Of a stretch of DNA of 64,000 nucleotides, positions 1 to 11,800 are shown piece by piece (the first letter of the stretch is position 1; each line of letters starts with the position of its first letter). A program made the position numbers and the translations under genes. The notes beneath the pieces were generated by a model. That model searched no databases and was not told the origin of the DNA. It saw only the letters and a list, made by a program, of their open reading frames with translations. Location of the stretch: positions 2,914,390-2,978,389 of the forward strand of contig NW_023503409.1 of NCBI RefSeq assembly GCF_014529535.1. The letters are read 5' to 3'. This stretch comes from Bradysia coprophila (taxonomy: Eukaryota > Arthropoda > Insecta > Diptera > Sciaridae).

Positions 1-230
1 AGATTTCAGGTTCAAACTTAAACTGAACTGTTTTCGAATCAGGTGTTCTTACTTCAGGTACAGGTCAACCTGAAATTTTGTACCGATAACTTCAGGCCTG
101 ACCTGACCCTGACCTGGAGTAACCAGAACTATATTTAGCTAATTCAAGTACAAAAACTGATTTGAAATAAACCTTACTCATATCAGGTTCAAATCAGGTC
201 AAACCTGACCTTTTCCGAACATTACATTTT
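1..230. repeat. Degenerate TCAGGT/ACCTGA-rich repeat
   Basis: The words TCAGGTTCA, CAGGTC and their complements (ACCTGA, GACCTG) recur about a dozen times in both orientations. The block starts at or before the window edge. I see no coding potential and cannot assign it to a family. Confidence 0.5.
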
Positions 231-1970
231 ACAATAAACTCATAATCTCTAGATGATGTGACTATCCAGCAGTTGTTCATACTATGAGGCTCATATTGTT
301 CTGCACTCATTTGTAATGTGTAGCTGCTTCTTGTCGGCTCTAAATATATGTCCAAAATTAGCTACAACAATTCTTTTAGGTTGCAGATGAAGCCAACCAC
401 TGGTTGGCAACCAGTTTCGCCTTTCAGCGCCACGGCCACTTTGAAAAATAAATAAATTTTTGTTCTTGTCGCTTTTTTTCGGGCGCCAACAGTACATCAT
501 CGGGCTTATCATCTGATATCGACAGCGACGACAAAAAAGCAACAAACAGGTGTTAATTTTGTCTTATATCAGATAATGTGTATTTAAACTAATAAATGAT
601 TTTGCCAGCCTATTGAAACTGTCAAAAGAAGTAATAGATTCGGTGAAAGTTTAACGAGCATATCAAAATTGTAAATTGAGTTTTTTTTTACTCTGCCGTG
701 AAACATGTAATGAACGCACGTTTGTCTAATTTTAAACGACAATCGACACATAAAATTAGTTTTGGTACGAGCAGCCCGCTGCTCTGATTTGGTAGTATTG
801 CTACAACAATTGAAACTCCCAATAAATACGCAATTTGTGAGCTTATTATACCCATTTGCGCTTTGCGGTGTAAATAAAAGCAAACAAATTGTTGTATTTC
901 CAATGTATATCACCCAGCATGATAGCCATCGATGCCTTGTAAATTGAGACTACTTTATGCCTCTATCCATCACATAATATAATAGAAGGATACACAAAAA
1001 ATAAGAACACAAAAATTACGGAAAAACATATCGACATCGACACACCAACAAAACAGGAGAAAAAAAATGGTCTCTTATTCAAGAGCATTTCTTGTTTCAT
1101 TCTCATTGTGCTCAAGTGTTTATAAATATATACTTACATGCATGCTTTATTTGTGCGTACTTCAATAAAATGTTCATTCATAAAATTGCATTTTATGGCA
1201 AATGTTCACCGCAACACAATGAGGATTAAATATTCTTTTTTTTTTTGCTGGCTTGGTTTTGCAAAGGTCCTATAAGTATTAGTCACTGTGGCACTCAAAT
1301 TCGAACGGTTTAATAATTGATATTAAACGTTTTGGGTGCTGAGTGTTTCGATGGAATGAAAATTTGCTCTATTCCTACATCCGTCTTGTTGAACGTGGGG
1401 CACTAATCAGCAAGCTAATCAGAACCATAAACCGTTAACGGAGAAGAAAACACAAACTGCACTGCTGAAAGTTTGGTATCTAGTGTCTTTACAGCCAAAA
1501 ATGTCAGAGTTTGATGTTTTCTTACTGTAGTTTGACAGTCCAACACAAAAAATTTAATTAGGCTTCCTTCTCGACGCTATGTGTAGCTGGAGTTAAGTAT
1601 GAGTTCCACTCAACAAAGAGTACTCCGCGAGAGAGCGAGCTGTCAAGCAAACGAAGCAAAAAATGAAAAATTTCAATTTTGTCTCTCACACGGAGTCCTT
1701 TTTTGGTAAGTGGAAATCCAACATTAGTTTTTTCTAAGTTGTTATGACTAACTATATAGAACTGCTCCTAGCATTAACACTCGTATTCCAGGCGGTAAAA
1801 TAAAGTCTACAAATTTTGATAGAGGTATGCGTGTTATGCTCTTTAGCTCACACCAAGAGAGGATCCTGTATTAACGAACTATGCTAACTCGTTGTTGTAC
1901 CTCGGGTCGTACGGAAACTAAAGAATATTATATCATGTATAAGGAATAGGTAACGTCAGAGATATAAGTG
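231..1970. other. No gene seen
   Basis: AT-rich sequence with only short, unconvincing open frames. I find no splice-linked coding exons, RNA genes or clear repeats here. Confidence 0.5.
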
Positions 1971-1980
1971 AATGGTTATT

Positions 1981-2093
1981 TGTGTACCTGTTTTGGACGA
2001 TTGATTTTAAGCAATTTCGCGGATTGTAGGCCGAACGAAGTGAGGCTTACAAGCGAAAGTGCCTTAAATCAACCGTCCCAAACAGGTGCACAT
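1981..2093. repeat. Foldback element (MITE-like)
   Basis: Arms of about 40 bp at 1981-2020 and 2053-2092 are inverted copies of each other and share the word CTGTTTTGGACGATTGATTT. Related arms lie at 2344-2385 and 2400-2440 and again, in the reverse orientation, at 54250-54305, so this is a dispersed family. Confidence 0.7.
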
Positions 2094-2179
2094 GTAAGTT
2101 TTCATGCAGAGGGCCGGAAACCAGAGAAAATTCGAAAAATTGTCCTCATTTTCGGCCCCGAAGCATGAAAAGAAAAATT

Positions 2180-2291
2180 GTATGCTTGCTAAGAGGACCG
2201 AAAGTAAAGCTGTCAATTCAAGGGGCGAAAGCGAACGCTTTCGCCCCTTGAATTGACATTTCTTTACTTTCGGTCCTCTTTGCAAGCATAC
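2180..2291. repeat. Near-perfect 112-bp hairpin element
   Basis: The ends GTATGCTTGC and GCAAGCATAC are exact inverted repeats. The arms then pair over roughly 50 bp each through AGAGGACCGAAAGTAAA and a central CGAAAGCG/CGCTTTCG core, with almost no loop. It has the structure of a foldback MITE, and its RNA would be one long hairpin. Confidence 0.85.
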
Positions 2292-2436
2292 AAAACTTAA
2301 TACGTAACTCTTTCGGCCTACTCAATCGATACGTAATAGTTATTTGTGTATCTGTTTTGGACGTTTGATTTTAGGCAATTTCGCGAGTTGTAGCCTGTTG
2401 TGTATCTGTTTTGGACGATTGTTTTTAGGCAATTTC

Positions 2437-3115
2437 GCTTTTTGCACATAAATCGAGTAAATCTCATCCGATTTTGCTAGATTTGGTTTTTTATGGAAGG
2501 TAATTGAATACCGAAAATAACGTGGCGAAAAATGTTTCAAATTTGGGCCCTTGGACTAAGGCCGCTACTCGGCCCTAAGTGTTTTTTGCACATAAATCGA
2601 GTAAATCTCATCCGATTTTGCTAGTTTTTGTTTCATTTGAGAGATAATTGAATGCCGAATAGAATGATGGCAAAAAAAGTTTCAAATTTGGGCCCTTGGA
2701 CTAAGGCCGCTACTAGGCCCTAAGTGTTTTTTGCACATAAATCGAGTAAATCTCATTCGATTTTGCTAGTTTTTGTTTCATTTGAGAGATAATTGAATGC
2801 CGAATAGAATGATGGCAAAAAAAGTTTCAAATTTGGGCCCTTGGACTAAGGCCGCTACTCGGCCCTAAATGTTTTTTGCACATAAATCGAGTAAATCTCA
2901 TCCGATTTTGCTAGATTTAGTTTTTTATGGAAGGTAATTGAATACCGAAAAGAACGTGGCGAAAAAAGTTTCAAATTTGGGCCCTTGGACTAAGGCCGCT
3001 AATCGGCCCTTAGTGTTTTTTGCACATAAATCGAGTAAATCTCATCCGATTTTGCTAGTTTTTGTTCCATTTGAGAGATAATTGAATACCCAATAGAAAG
3101 TTGGCAAAAAATTTT
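2437..3115. repeat. Five tandem copies of a 145-bp repeat
   Basis: The word GCACATAAATCGAGTAAATC begins at 2444, 2588, 2733, 2878 and 3022, giving periods of 144-145 bp. Each unit also holds GGGCCCTTGGACTAAGGCCG. The copies are very similar except for a middle segment that comes in two variants (one with TTTTTTATGGAAGG, one with TTTCATTTGAGAG). This is a short satellite-like array beginning directly after a foldback arm. Confidence 0.9.
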
Positions 3116-3119
3116 GGGT

Positions 3120-4440
3120 TTCTAAAATAATGTCGTAAATTGTTGGTTTTATTTGAGAGGTACTTCGTACGGGCTTTCGTAATTGCGCTATGCGCAATTT
3201 AAAAAATGAACACTTTCAGTAAATTTGACCATGCCCAACTTGACTTGCATTTTGGTAACAGACGCATTAGAGGGTTGTAGACGTATTAGGGTTCCGGGCG
3301 TATTACGGCTACGGACGTATTATGGTTACGGACGAAATAGGATTACGGGTCGTACGGGGCTAAGTCGCAGCAAACGCTCCGACTGTTCTGATGCCTTGTT
3401 TTTTATTCACTTTGTTGAACGAAATATCAGAACTGGCCACAAAACCAAACTCAGTGTTTATAATGCGTACGATTTATTTTTCATTTCAAATAAAATTCTA
3501 AATTGGAAATTAATTGCTAGTATTTATTATGCTACTACTAAATATTTCTTTTAAATTTATTTTTTTATATATAGCTAGCTGCGCAAGCGCAGACATACAA
3601 TTTACTTTATCAAAAAATGTACAATTTCCTTTAAGCTTGATGACATAAACAAACTCTTTTCTTTTATCACTTCAAATATATAGACACAATAAATTATTTA
3701 AATTACTTTTTTTTTACAATTAATATGGAATTAGCCGGCCGGCCGTACTAATATTATATTTTGGTATAATTGTTCACTATGTACAAAAATTGTAATTAAT
3801 ATTTGGCATCGTCCCTTCCAACAACAATTTCAATGAGAGAGTCCCACCTTAGTCCACTTATCACCAACAAATTGGTCGATTGCATTCTGTGGTAAGAGGC
3901 GTCTTTGAACCTCGCAGTCTGTGCAACGAATTAGGAATGTTCAATTAAACTTAAAACTAGAAAATTGCAAAAAAAAATGAAGAAATTAATTGCAGGATAT
4001 TAAGAGATCATTTATGCGTGTCACTACGTGATACTCATTCAGCTCTGATACGAAGGTTAGAATTGAAATTAATTTATTGTACAGTATAGCTTACAATTTG
4101 ATGTACTTGATTTTATTATATACAATTCGTGTGAAACTCTCTGTCAATTCAAATTATCGTTACCTTATTCCCTGCATTAGGGAAGCATTTCATGTTTTAG
4201 CGTTTCTACTATGGTATTTTATTAAAAAATGACTGTGAGGCAATTTCACTTATTTATCCGAAAGAAACGTAATTACATTTTCTCAAGATCATGAAACAAT
4301 CAGTCTTTTCAGCAAATAGACCTTTGATCGTCAACGTAATATTAGGTATACAATGCCATCAGTTGATTTGTTCGGACATTTGCCATTATCAACAAACATG
4401 GTGAAAAAATAGGATTTTCAGCCTAACATACAGCATTTGT
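3120..4440. other. No gene seen
   Basis: A short open frame at 3225-3554 (+) is compositionally unconvincing and has no recognisable domain. The rest is AT-rich sequence without visible genes. Confidence 0.45.
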
Positions 4441-4446
4441 CGGAAA

Positions 4447-5480
4447 TATTCACCGAAAGTGGAACATTCGTGGAGGTTTCTAACAGCAGTATACTTGTTG
4501 CACCGAAAACATTTTATTCTCCTTCTTTTGTACGTCTGTTCATGATTCGTTGACAAAAATGAATGTTACGAAGCAAGAGCAGACGAGAAGAAGACGAAGA
4601 AATTGCAACCAGTGCATCAAGTATTGTTGTTAGAAACTGCAGCAAATATTGAAGTTTGAATTGGGGACTATCTCCAAAAGATGAACATTCGCGGCAGTTT
4701 CCAACAGCAGTACATGATGCATGGAATGCGATTTCTTCTCCTTCTTTTATACGTCTGCCCTTGCTTCGTTTTTATTTTATAAAAACGAAGCAAGGGCAGA
4801 CGAGAAGAAGGAGACGAAATTGCATACCATGCACCATGTACTGCAGTTAGAAACTGCCGCGAGTATTTAACTTTGAATCGGGGATAATCACCGAAAGTTG
4901 AACATTTCCGGCAGATTCTAACAGCAGCACATGATGCATGTAGTGCGATTTCTTCTCCTTCTTTTATACGTCTGCTCTTGATTCGTTACCTAAACGAAGC
5001 AAGATCAGACGAGAAGAAGGAGACGAAATCGCATCCCATACATCATGTACTGCAGTTGAAAACTGCCGCAAATATTCAACTTTGACCGAAAGTTCCAGTC
5101 AGTTTCTAACAGCAGCACATGATGCATGAACAGCGATTTCATCTTATTCTTTTATACGTCTGTTCTAGATTCGTTAGCAAAACGAGGCAAGAGCAGACGA
5201 GAAGAAGAAGAAGAAATTGCAATCAGTGCATCAAGTTCTGTTTTTAGAAACTGCCGCAAATATTCCACTTTGAATTGATCATCACGAAAGTTGAACATTC
5301 CAGGCAGTTTCTAACAACGGTACATGGTATGGAGTGCGATTTCTTTTCCTACTTTTATACGTCTGCTCTTGATTCGTTAGCAAAAACGAAGCAGGGGCAG
5401 ACGAGAAGAAGAAAAAATCGCAATCAGTGGCATCAAGTACTGTTGTTAGAAACTGCCGAGAATGTTCAACTTTCGTTGAT
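4447..5480. repeat. Tandem array of five foldback units
   Basis: Five units of about 190-220 bp (roughly 4451-4660, 4671-4877, 4888-5086, 5088-5276 and 5281-5478) follow one another head to tail. Each unit is itself an inverted repeat. The left arm carries CGAAAGTTGAACATT, GGCAGTTTCTAACAGCAG and a TTATACGTCTG motif; the right arm carries the complements (GCAGACGAGAAGAAG, GTTAGAAACTGCCG). The units have diverged from one another at scattered positions. Confidence 0.85.
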
Positions 5481-5878
5481 GATTCCTGATAAGTGTCGTA
5501 TGTTAGACTGAAGTTTCTTTTTTTGTGTACAATTCTCGTTGAAAATAATGACAAGTGTTCGAACAAATCGGCTGTTGGCATTGTATGTCTGATTTAACAT
5601 TGACGTTCAAAGGTTTGTTTGTTGACAAAACCTTGTTGTTTCATGACCTGGAGAAATTCCAATTACTGTTCTCTTGACTACTAAAAATAACTGAAATCGT
5701 CTCACAGTAACTTCCTGCTTAAATGCCATAAGGACGCAAAATTTTTAGTTTAACGAAATGCTCCCTCCCCCTCTACTAAACAGAAATCATTTTACTATGT
5801 ACAATTCTTGTGAAAATACATTTTCACTTATCGTTTCCGCGTTAGTTAGAGCGAATCCTTTCTACACAAAGCGGAAAA

Positions 5879-8800
5879 TTATTTATCCCCGACATCTGGA
5901 TTTGTCGGACTTTCTACAGGGCTTGTCTGTGGGCTAACTCTAGCATTGTTAACCGATAAATTTTGAGGATAACCGAAAAAGCCCAAATTATTCAGTCCCA
6001 TGTACTGTGACAAAATGGCATGAATGTTCGGCAGCTTGTAATTGTGTATTAGATTCTGATGAAGCACGGAATGGTTGAATGGGGGATGAAGGCTGAAATT
6101 TGATGGCCAAAATTCTGCTGGCATTGATGGATGTCCAATATTGTGAGGCATTGTTATTGGCAACTGGAATTCGTTGAGACCTGTAAAAAAATGAAAATTG
6201 TTTAGTTTATTCAGCATAATTTGACAACGAAGCTTGGGCCCGAAGGCAGCTCTCGCAATAGATATTTATGATACTAGAACTATAAAAAGGTATCTTGGAT
6301 CGAGTAACCGGTTCGAGACGAAGACGAAAATCTTGTTACCCTTCTGAACTGAAGGCTGGGAAGAATTTTGCATGAAAGATTGTTTTAGCAGCACACGGGT
6401 CATTGTGAAGGTATATGGCCCGTAATTCATCATAGTTAGTGGATGGTTAATTCGATGGCGATCACGTCAAATTGTTTTTTCTTCCCTAATTTACTATTTC
6501 AGCTGACAAGGCTGTTTCCTGTCCCTATATGTTTTAATTGAATTGAAAGACCTAACAAACGACAATATTATTCAACTTAATATGGAATTATTTCCGTATT
6601 CTGGACTCAATTATTAATTTAATTCACATAAAACAATAATTAAGAGATAAAAATATCTTATCAGTAAACTTGATTTAATTACAAAATAATTTTCATGTTC
6701 ATGAGTAAATGGCTTCGAATATTGTAACGTACACAAAAGCCGTAGGAGAGTTTGTCATTGTTTTTTCCGTTCTCAAAATACACAATAAATTGTAGTAAGT
6801 GTAGAATGTGTGTAGACACTTGTTAATTGCTATTTAATTATAGTTCTGAAAATTTTATTACCACACACTCTACATCCACCGCATATATAACATTCGTCGC
6901 ATACGTATGTGCTATAACACAATATCAAATAGACACACATAAGTATGTATGTTCAGAGAGACCTGGTGCGTTTTCATAACTACTTCTGATATGAAGCATA
7001 CATCAAAATGTTTACAGCACTTTATTGATATGCGGCAGTCGTTATAATGAATATTGTCAACAGAAATTATGTTTTAACATTATGTCAAACTTTGAAGATA
7101 ATTAATGGTTTCTGCATAGTTAAATTTAATGAAATGTGTACATTCTCGCATGAGTTTGTCGCCGGGGTCCTGTGTTGTTCGGAGGTGTTGCACAATGAAG
7201 GCGTTTAGCCAAAAAAAAAACCACAAATAAAACGACAAACACACAAAAAAGAACTGTGTAAAGGAATTCAAAATTTTAGTTTATCATGCGAATTATACGT
7301 TGGGACAATTTGACAGGTGTTGAATGGCGGTAAAATGAGGAAATTCACTGAGATGTCTGATATATTCTGTGTGAATTTTTGTAGAAAATGTAACTTAAGT
7401 TAGGATACTTAGAGTTATGTGTTCTCATGTCTGTACTGGAACACACATATTACGTAGGGTTGTTAGGAAAGTAAGAACGAAAGACCAAATTTTGGAGCAG
7501 GCGTTAGACGCACTAGCTGACTAGCTGACTACAAAAAAAAAAACATTTTATTTACCTTGTTCATGATGTAAATAGGCGGATGTGTCTCTGCCCATAGCTT
7601 TTTCTCTTTTACGCCACTTGGCTCGACGATTTTGAAACCACACCTGAAAAGGAAAAGAAACAAAATTTTAATTTTTCTCTCTTGGTATGCTTAACAACTG
7701 ACATCAATATCCTAAACGACAGCGGAAGATTTTTAAAACGTGAGCCCAACTACCCGACTGTTAACAATGTCACTTACAGAAGAAATTCTTCTTCATATTT
7801 TGAGTGAAGAGCATTTTAAATCTACTATTACGAGTAAGAAATGAAATGTTCTAAAGATATATCAATCGGCCTCCGTAAAGATGTAGATAAGTGGACTTAC
7901 TGAACATTACCACAGATGCCTTCCTAACTTACAAATAATTGAACGCAATTTAGCACTTAATTTCGCATTATTATCCAACCTAGGCACTTATCAACATAAT
8001 ACTTATTGTCGAGCATCAATTTGCACCTTTTCGGATATCCTTGTCGTTACGAAACGTTTCCTTCTATTTCGGAACAGAAATTGTGCAACGTGTCCACACC
8101 ATGCTACGGTTATATGGAATTGGTAACATTTCAATTGCAGTTTTATTAGGGGATGTAATGAATATACAGCCAGTCATACCATACTGAATTACGTACGTGG
8201 CACATTTAAAACCGTTGCTTTAATTTTCTGGATAAAAAGGATTCCGTTTTTCTGTTGTTGGTTGAAGCACACACAATACGAGAGTAGGAATATTCATCAG
8301 TGTATCACATTAGCTTATTATTACAATTACGAGCATAATAAGCCATTTTATACATTGCATTAGGATAATCATTTTCAATTGTCCTTGGAAGAGCTTATTT
8401 TATACTCTTCATTCAGTCGATTAAGTAACATTTTATACAATATGTGAAATGTACTGCGTTTCTGTTCGAAATTGTTTTGTGAACACAATTTTATTGTCCT
8501 TTTCTTTCTGTAAAATGTTTACCCTACAAAATCATGATTTTTTACTGTCTCGATATATGTTTTCGTGCATTATAGGGTTCATGGTATAATCGCATACCTT
8601 ACGTTATACAAATGTAATACACGTGTTTTCCGAGAGCAATTATTTAGGATTTAGGATGCATCTACATGATATTATAATCATGACGATCAATTGGTCTTAA
8701 ATTGGAAACAAAAACGGTAATCTCCTTGTAGGGAAAATATAAAATTTTGTTTAATTGTTCGCTTCGAATGCGTAATTCTATTACGCAGATTACGCAAATA

Positions 8801-11800
8801 TTAGCTATGAAAATGTCGTAAAATCTTGCAAAATTTATGTTCAACGAAATTGAAAAAAATTGCTCATAAAAATCAATCCAATTTAGTCAATGCGATGATC
8901 TGCACTTAAAACAATTTTCCAATTTTCCGTAAATTCACTTCAATGTCTGCCGTCTATCAAGACTTTTTCACGACAATTTCCCACATCTACTTCAACATCA
9001 CCACCGATCTGAATTCTTCCACACTAACATAAGCTAAAATTTCGGATGAAAAAGAAGTCAGCACCAGCAACACACACTCTCATATATGTATACACACTGA
9101 AGCGCCACCCCCCACATTCCCATATATAACAAAACTCAAACGGTTAGATAATTTTATCCAATTTTCTTTGCCATTCGTTTCAATTGAATTGGAATGAATT
9201 TAAACGATTCACTTAGTGAGTATAAAACGCTATATCTAATTGACAATATGCCAATTATCTCGCCAATTATCTACACAGATTACACAAGAGACAGAATGGA
9301 GACGGTGAAATTATGGTGTGTGTGCAGCATTTGTACATATATATATAACTGGTTGGAAGGATCATTTGTGTTATGTTTATAATAGAACAATGTAAATGCG
9401 TATTAACGTTAGATGCGACAAATGGGAATCTTAATAAATCTAATTCGGAAATAGAGGAAATGGCGGAAATGGGTGATGTTCAGTTGAATGGAACCAATTT
9501 ATTGTTCCACTTTCTATGTTAAGCATTTAGCACGCTAAAAAGTTTTAACGAAAATTGGTTAGCTGAATAATGACGTCGGTCGGCCGTATTTCTTCGTTCG
9601 ATTGAACTCTGACACTGATTACAGTTAGTAGATAATGTAGGCATTGCCAATTATCATACATTGGACGTAAAAATTGAGATTTAGTAAAATAAATTCAGTT
9701 AAAAAAAATTAAAATTTTCACCTGCGAGCCGTTCTCGATGCAATAAATTTCTGTTCCATGAAATGACATTCAATGTCTGACACAACACAGATCAATTTTA
9801 TCTCAAATAAACGCCGCCAATTAACTTATTCCACCGAAAAAAGGTTATTCTTTTTTGTGCGTCCTTAATAACACAATTAAAATTCAATTTCAGCTCTCAT
9901 TTAAAGGATCCCCATTCATTTTATGCATGACGATGGTTAACTGAATGATGAGCAATGAAATGAAATGAATGAACAACACAGAGGTGGCATACATATAGAT
10001 ATATGCATCATACACACTGTTGAGAATTTGAAACACAGAAAACCATTTGGTACAGCCGTTACATAGACGCACATTTCCGATTGGTGGCATTGTTCGAAAA
10101 TACAATACAGGCCAATTTGATAAAATCAAAATGCAATGCAAATCTCTGATTACATTCGAGAAATTAGCCTTACGAATGTCATCATATCTGTGCAGTGAAT
10201 GTAGTTTATGGAATTTCTCTGTGACTTCCAATCAACTCATACCGAAATTGGCAATATATCCATTAGCTGGGCCAAATTATGAATTAATCGGGATGGCAAA
10301 TAACAAATGGGGTGGCAGGGATTCGGTTAAACTGAGTGATAGTAGCTTGTTTTGTTATGACTGAATTTTATGTTTTCAATTATCATCCAAATTAGGGACA
10401 ATAACAAGGCATGCAATTTATTGAAATTGAAATTTAGTGGATTTTATTGACTGATGAGTTAATGCACACAAGTGCATTTTTAGGGTGGACTTCAGCACAG
10501 ATTGAAAATGATGCCATTGGATCAAGTAAGGAGTTTTGTGAGTCCATTTTAACCATGGTTTGAATCGATACAGAACATGGTACACCAATACCTTTCAGAT
10601 TATTTTTTCATTTTCCTGAAATCTATGCGTCTCTACTGCAACAACGGTGAATACAAATCTGTAAGACTGTTCAATTCAAAAGCATGATTTGATACAGAGT
10701 GTGAAATGTTCAAACATTTTCAAATCACTCATTTGCAAATCGTCTGCTCTCGTATAACTTACCCATATCAATGTTGAATAATGGTAAGTCGTAAAGCATG
10801 AGTGATAAGTGATAAATTTGGGTCACTTTGTCAAGCGTAATCAGAAATACTATTTCATAAACTAAGTGTAACATTGCTCGTTTACTGTGTTTTTTTACAG
10901 TGAGACGTGCGCTATTCTGCTGTTGCATCACTTTAGCTGTTCAAAATTCCATTAGCGCGTGGGATTTTTGGCCATTCAAAAGAAACGCAATAGCAGCACC
11001 AAGCGTTAAAATCGCTCCAGTGTCAGATGGAAATTTTATCTATTTCCAATATGGAGGAAACTCAACCATTCAACCGTACATTAACTCAATTAATAAGTTC
11101 CTGAATGCCTATGATGAAACAAATCAAGCAGGAGACGTTCGTTTATGCGAATTTAATAATCCACATGACGAAGGTGCCGTTTGTGTTTTCGATAAAGTTA
11201 ACCTACACGTTTGTTCACAACAGGATGACTTCGGCTATTACGAAGGTTCTCCGTGCGTTTACTTTACACTAAGCCAGGCAAGTATTCGGCATGAGTGTCT
11301 CGTCTCGACAGCATAATGAAGTCGTTTCTCTTCAAACATACGAAAGGTCCTAGATTGGATACCATATCCATTAAACGGAAGCGATATACAAAAACCACCG
11401 TCTGATGCATTTTCCAAGATGCCGAAACATCTCGTTGATTCGATTGTTAATAACGAAATTCAGAAGCCGTTGGAGGTTCGATAGGCATTTAGGTAAAGTG
11501 CTCGGCGTATTTTATATTAATTGACCTATTCCGCTTGTTCCACAGAAATATATTTGGTTGACATGTGATGGTGATACTGCAGCCGATAAAGAATTCGTCG
11601 GACCGATTTCTTACTATCCGCGAAATGGATTTCCTACCTACTATTTCCCTTTCAAAAATACAGAAGGCTATCAGTCACCCATTGTTGCAGTTCACTTTGA
11701 ACGACCAACCAGTAAGTTTATAAAAAATAACGAGCCGAGTTCGATATTGCTTAAATTGCAATTTTTAGGAGCTTTTGCTATCACCGTCGTATGCAAAGCA

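Noticed and set aside
584-947. Overlapping open frames on both strands
   Set aside because: No domain, no signal peptide and no splice-supported extension; all are short and typical of chance frames in AT-rich DNA.
3225-3554. 109-codon open frame (+)
   Set aside because: Low-complexity repeated GTATTA/GGACG words explain the openness; no recognisable protein.
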